From NCBI GenBank assembly GCA_017442185.1, contig JAFSAT010000021.1, positions 62,001 to 126,000 of the forward strand: a stretch of 64,000 nt of DNA. The letters are read 5' to 3'. Numbering within the stretch: position 1 is the stretch's first letter; the number at the start of each line of letters is the position of its first letter. A model generated the notes under the pieces. That model made no database searches and had not been told where the DNA came from. It saw only the letters and a program-made list of their open reading frames with translations. This DNA is from Bacteroidaceae bacterium (lineage in GTDB: Bacteria; Bacteroidota; Bacteroidia; Bacteroidales; Bacteroidaceae). Shown in pieces: positions 62,392-64,000 of this stretch. Made by a program: the position numbers and the translations under genes.

Positions 62392-62835
62392 AGAAGTTGT
62401 TTAAATTTTATTGAAAATGTTTTCTAAATTTGAAATATATCTCGAATATAGGCCTGCACTCACTGCAAAATAACAAAGCAAACTTTGTTTTATTTCGCTC
62501 GTTTATTAGTATATTTGAGGTAAACCTCGAATATAAGACGGCACTCGCTGCAAAATAACAAAGCGAGCTTTGTTTTATTTCGCTCGTTTGTTAGTATATT
62601 TGAGGTAAACCTCGAATATAAGACGGCACTCGCTGCAAAATAACAAAGCAAGCTTTGTTTTATTTCGCTCGTTTGTTGCTATATTTGCGGTTCTGTTCGG
62701 TTTCTTTGTGTCTGTATCAGACCTCTTTTCTTTGTTTCTTATTGGAAGCAGCTCGCTATTACCTGCAATATAACAAAGAAAAACTACTCTGAAACGGTTC
62801 TCAAATAATTCCGAAGTAGAATTTAAACAGTTTCT
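62392..62835. repeat. Second inverted-repeat-bounded element, ~444 bp
   Basis: The left arm AGAAGTTGTTTAAATTT (62392-62408) and right arm GAATTTAAACAGTTTCT (62819-62835) are near-complementary, with three mismatches, and both resemble the 18-bp arms of the element at 1068-1261. The interior carries 85-bp tandem repeats and no supported gene. The element directly precedes the PBP4-family gene, as the first one directly precedes porP. Confidence 0.6.
62441..62695. repeat. 85-bp tandem repeats, three copies
   Basis: CTCGAATATA recurs at 62441, 62526 and 62611, a period of exactly 85 bp. Each unit continues with GCAAAATAACAAAGC and AGCTTTGTTTTATTTCGCTC, which can fold as an imperfect hairpin. 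Copy 2 and the first part of copy 3 are nearly identical; copy 1 starts diverged (GGCCTGCACTCACTG) and copy 3 drifts at the end. Confidence 0.88.
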
Positions 62836-62868
62836 AAGTTTTGCCACACTTTTATCGAAATCCCCAAC

Positions 62869-64000
62869 ATGAAGCATATAATTCTCTGTTTTTTCTGTTT
62901 CACACAGTTTTTATGCACAGTTGGTCGAGCGCAAAATCTTTCGACACAGATAGAAGCCCTGCTCTCCGACCCTTTGTTCGACGACAGCGACGTATCCATA
63001 GCCGTATACGACCTTGACGCCGACACAATGCTTTATACACATCGTGCGCAAAAATTATGCCGCCCGGCATCGGTGATGAAGATAATCACATCCACCGTAG
63101 CACTCAAGCGTTTAGGGTGCGACTACACCGTTGACACCCACCTATATTCAAAAGAGAATGTCAGCGGCAAACACAATCTGTATATAAAGGGAAGTATCGA
63201 CCCTCTTTTCAGCGAAGAGGATTTACTGCAGATGTCTGCCGCGCTGCCCGAGGGTATGGAGGTTGACACCCTTTTTGCCGATTGCACCTTCATGGACTCT
63301 ATTCATTGGGGGCCGGGTTGGTCATGGGACGACACGCCTTGGGAATTTCAGCCATACATCTCACCACTGATGCTTAACGGAGGATGCGTAGAGGTTTGTG
63401 CAACCCCCTCTTCGCCAGGCGCTCCTCCCACAGTAGAATGCAGACCTCAATCAGATTTTTACACAATTGCTAATGAAGCTGTAAGTCATGGGAAAAGAGG
63501 CGAGAAGTTTACCATTCTCAGAGATTGGCTGAACAACAGCAATGTGATACGTCTGCGCGGCGATTGCAATGCCCCCAAAAGCGAGAAGATGAACCTATAC
63601 CCCTCGCAGGATTTCTTTATAACAGTGATGCGTGAGCGCCTTGCCGAAAGAGGCATCCGGATAAGCAATATTGCAACAAGCACAACCCCCAAGGAGGCTA
63701 CGCTTATTGCAATAAAGCAGCGCCCTATATGCGATATAATACACGAAGCTCTCATGGAGAGCAACAATCTATGTGCCGAGGCTTTGTCTTATCATCTTGG
63801 GGCTTTATATGGAAAATTTCCCGTAAGTCAAAAAAGAGGCCCTGATATAATGGAAGGTTTCCTCGAATATAACACAAAAGCTCCGGAGAGATTTAATATA
63901 GCCGACGGTTCGGGTCTATCGCTATACACATATTTATCAGCTGAGATGCTTGTCGAGGTACTTAAGCTCGCTCACACCGATACCATTGCACGAGATATAA
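62869..64000 (+). CDS. dacB: D-alanyl-D-alanine carboxypeptidase/endopeptidase, PBP4 (S13) family, partial
   Basis: The gene runs off the window end; 377 codons are visible. The product has a signal peptide (MKHIILCFFCFTQFLCTVGRA, then QNLSTQIEALL). It belongs to peptidase family S13: the SxxK motif is in CRPASVMKIITS (Ser68, Lys71), SxN is in ESNNLCAEALSY (Ser298), and DGSGLSLY marks the approach to the KTG motif, which would lie beyond the window. Such enzymes trim or cut peptidoglycan crosslinks in the periplasm. Start 62869 lies just after the right arm of the repeat element. Confidence 0.9.
   Translation, partial: MKHIILCFFCFTQFLCTVGRAQNLSTQIEALLSDPLFDDSDVSIAVYDLDADTMLYTHRAQKLCRPASVMKIITSTVALKRLGCDYTVDTHLYSKENVSGKHNLYIKGSIDPLFSEEDLLQMSAALPEGMEVDTLFADCTFMDSIHWGPGWSWDDTPWEFQPYISPLMLNGGCVEVCATPSSPGAPPTVECRPQSDFYTIANEAVSHGKRGEKFTILRDWLNNSNVIRLRGDCNAPKSEKMNLYPSQDFFITVMRERLAERGIRISNIATSTTPKEATLIAIKQRPICDIIHEALMESNNLCAEALSYHLGALYGKFPVSQKRGPDIMEGFLEYNTKAPERFNIADGSGLSLYTYLSAEMLVEVLKLAHTDTIARDI

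Noticed and set aside
62441-62695. Repeats as a CRISPR array
   Set aside because: The repeats are contiguous 85-bp units with no unique spacers between them, and no cas genes are present.

Overview
The window reads as a chromosome segment of a Bacteroidota bacterium, most likely order Bacteroidales. Supporting signs are a porP-gldKLMN type IX secretion (T9SS) operon, gldH, many SPII lipoproteins and OMP beta-barrels ending in Phe, promoters of the Bacteroides type (TTTG, about 20 nt, TAnnTTTG), the near absence of Shine-Dalgarno sequences, meso-diaminopimelate dehydrogenase, and an argR-GNAT-argGCD cluster. I cannot name the genus. Genes are dense, often with 4-nt ATGA overlaps. I see no prophage, integrase, transposase, CRISPR array or rRNA.

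Layout. 1-1026: 3' part of a surface-type protein fused to SEL1 repeats. 1068-1272: an 18-bp inverted-repeat-bounded element abutting porP. 1278-7092: T9SS core operon. 7268-9764: a PD40 propeller protein and two beta-barrels. 9911-14926: MscS channel, PriA, MenA, CPBP protease. 15052-19949: DUF2723 GT-C-like protein, polysaccharide deacetylase, QueG. 20015-23259 (minus): diaminopimelate dehydrogenase and PNPase. 23360-31556: a thioredoxin-fold lipoprotein without CxxC, GreA, HIT protein, PyrC, a free-standing MetH reactivation domain, PlsC, Lpd and myo-inositol-phosphate synthase. 31710-36133: arginine operon. 36318-39968: orphan ECF sigma factor, an unexplained 400-bp gap, SLC13 transporter and porin. 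40042-42054 (minus): BASS transporter and NAD(P)HX dehydratase. 42193-42399: two identical tRNA-Val genes. 42652-48804: RNase R, a two-component system and three PepSY-like secreted proteins. 48991-52854: MetF, DNA polymerase III delta prime, RicT-like PSP1 protein and GldH. 52811-58499 (minus): mreBCD-mrdA-rodA elongasome operon. 58590-62145 (minus): PurH and NadB. 62392-62835: a second inverted-repeat-bounded element carrying 85-bp tandem repeats. 62869-end: start of a D,D-carboxypeptidase (PBP4 family).

Functionally this is mostly conserved core genome: envelope secretion and growth (T9SS, GldH, elongasome, PBP4), biosynthesis (Arg, pyrimidine, purine, NAD, menaquinone, one-carbon/Met) and RNA metabolism (PNPase, RNase R, GreA, QueG). 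The less explained parts are the two related repeat elements, the three-gene PepSY-like cluster behind a two-component system, the split MetH module, the leader hairpins, and the structured gap after the ECF sigma gene. I found no clearly new multi-gene defence or mobile system.
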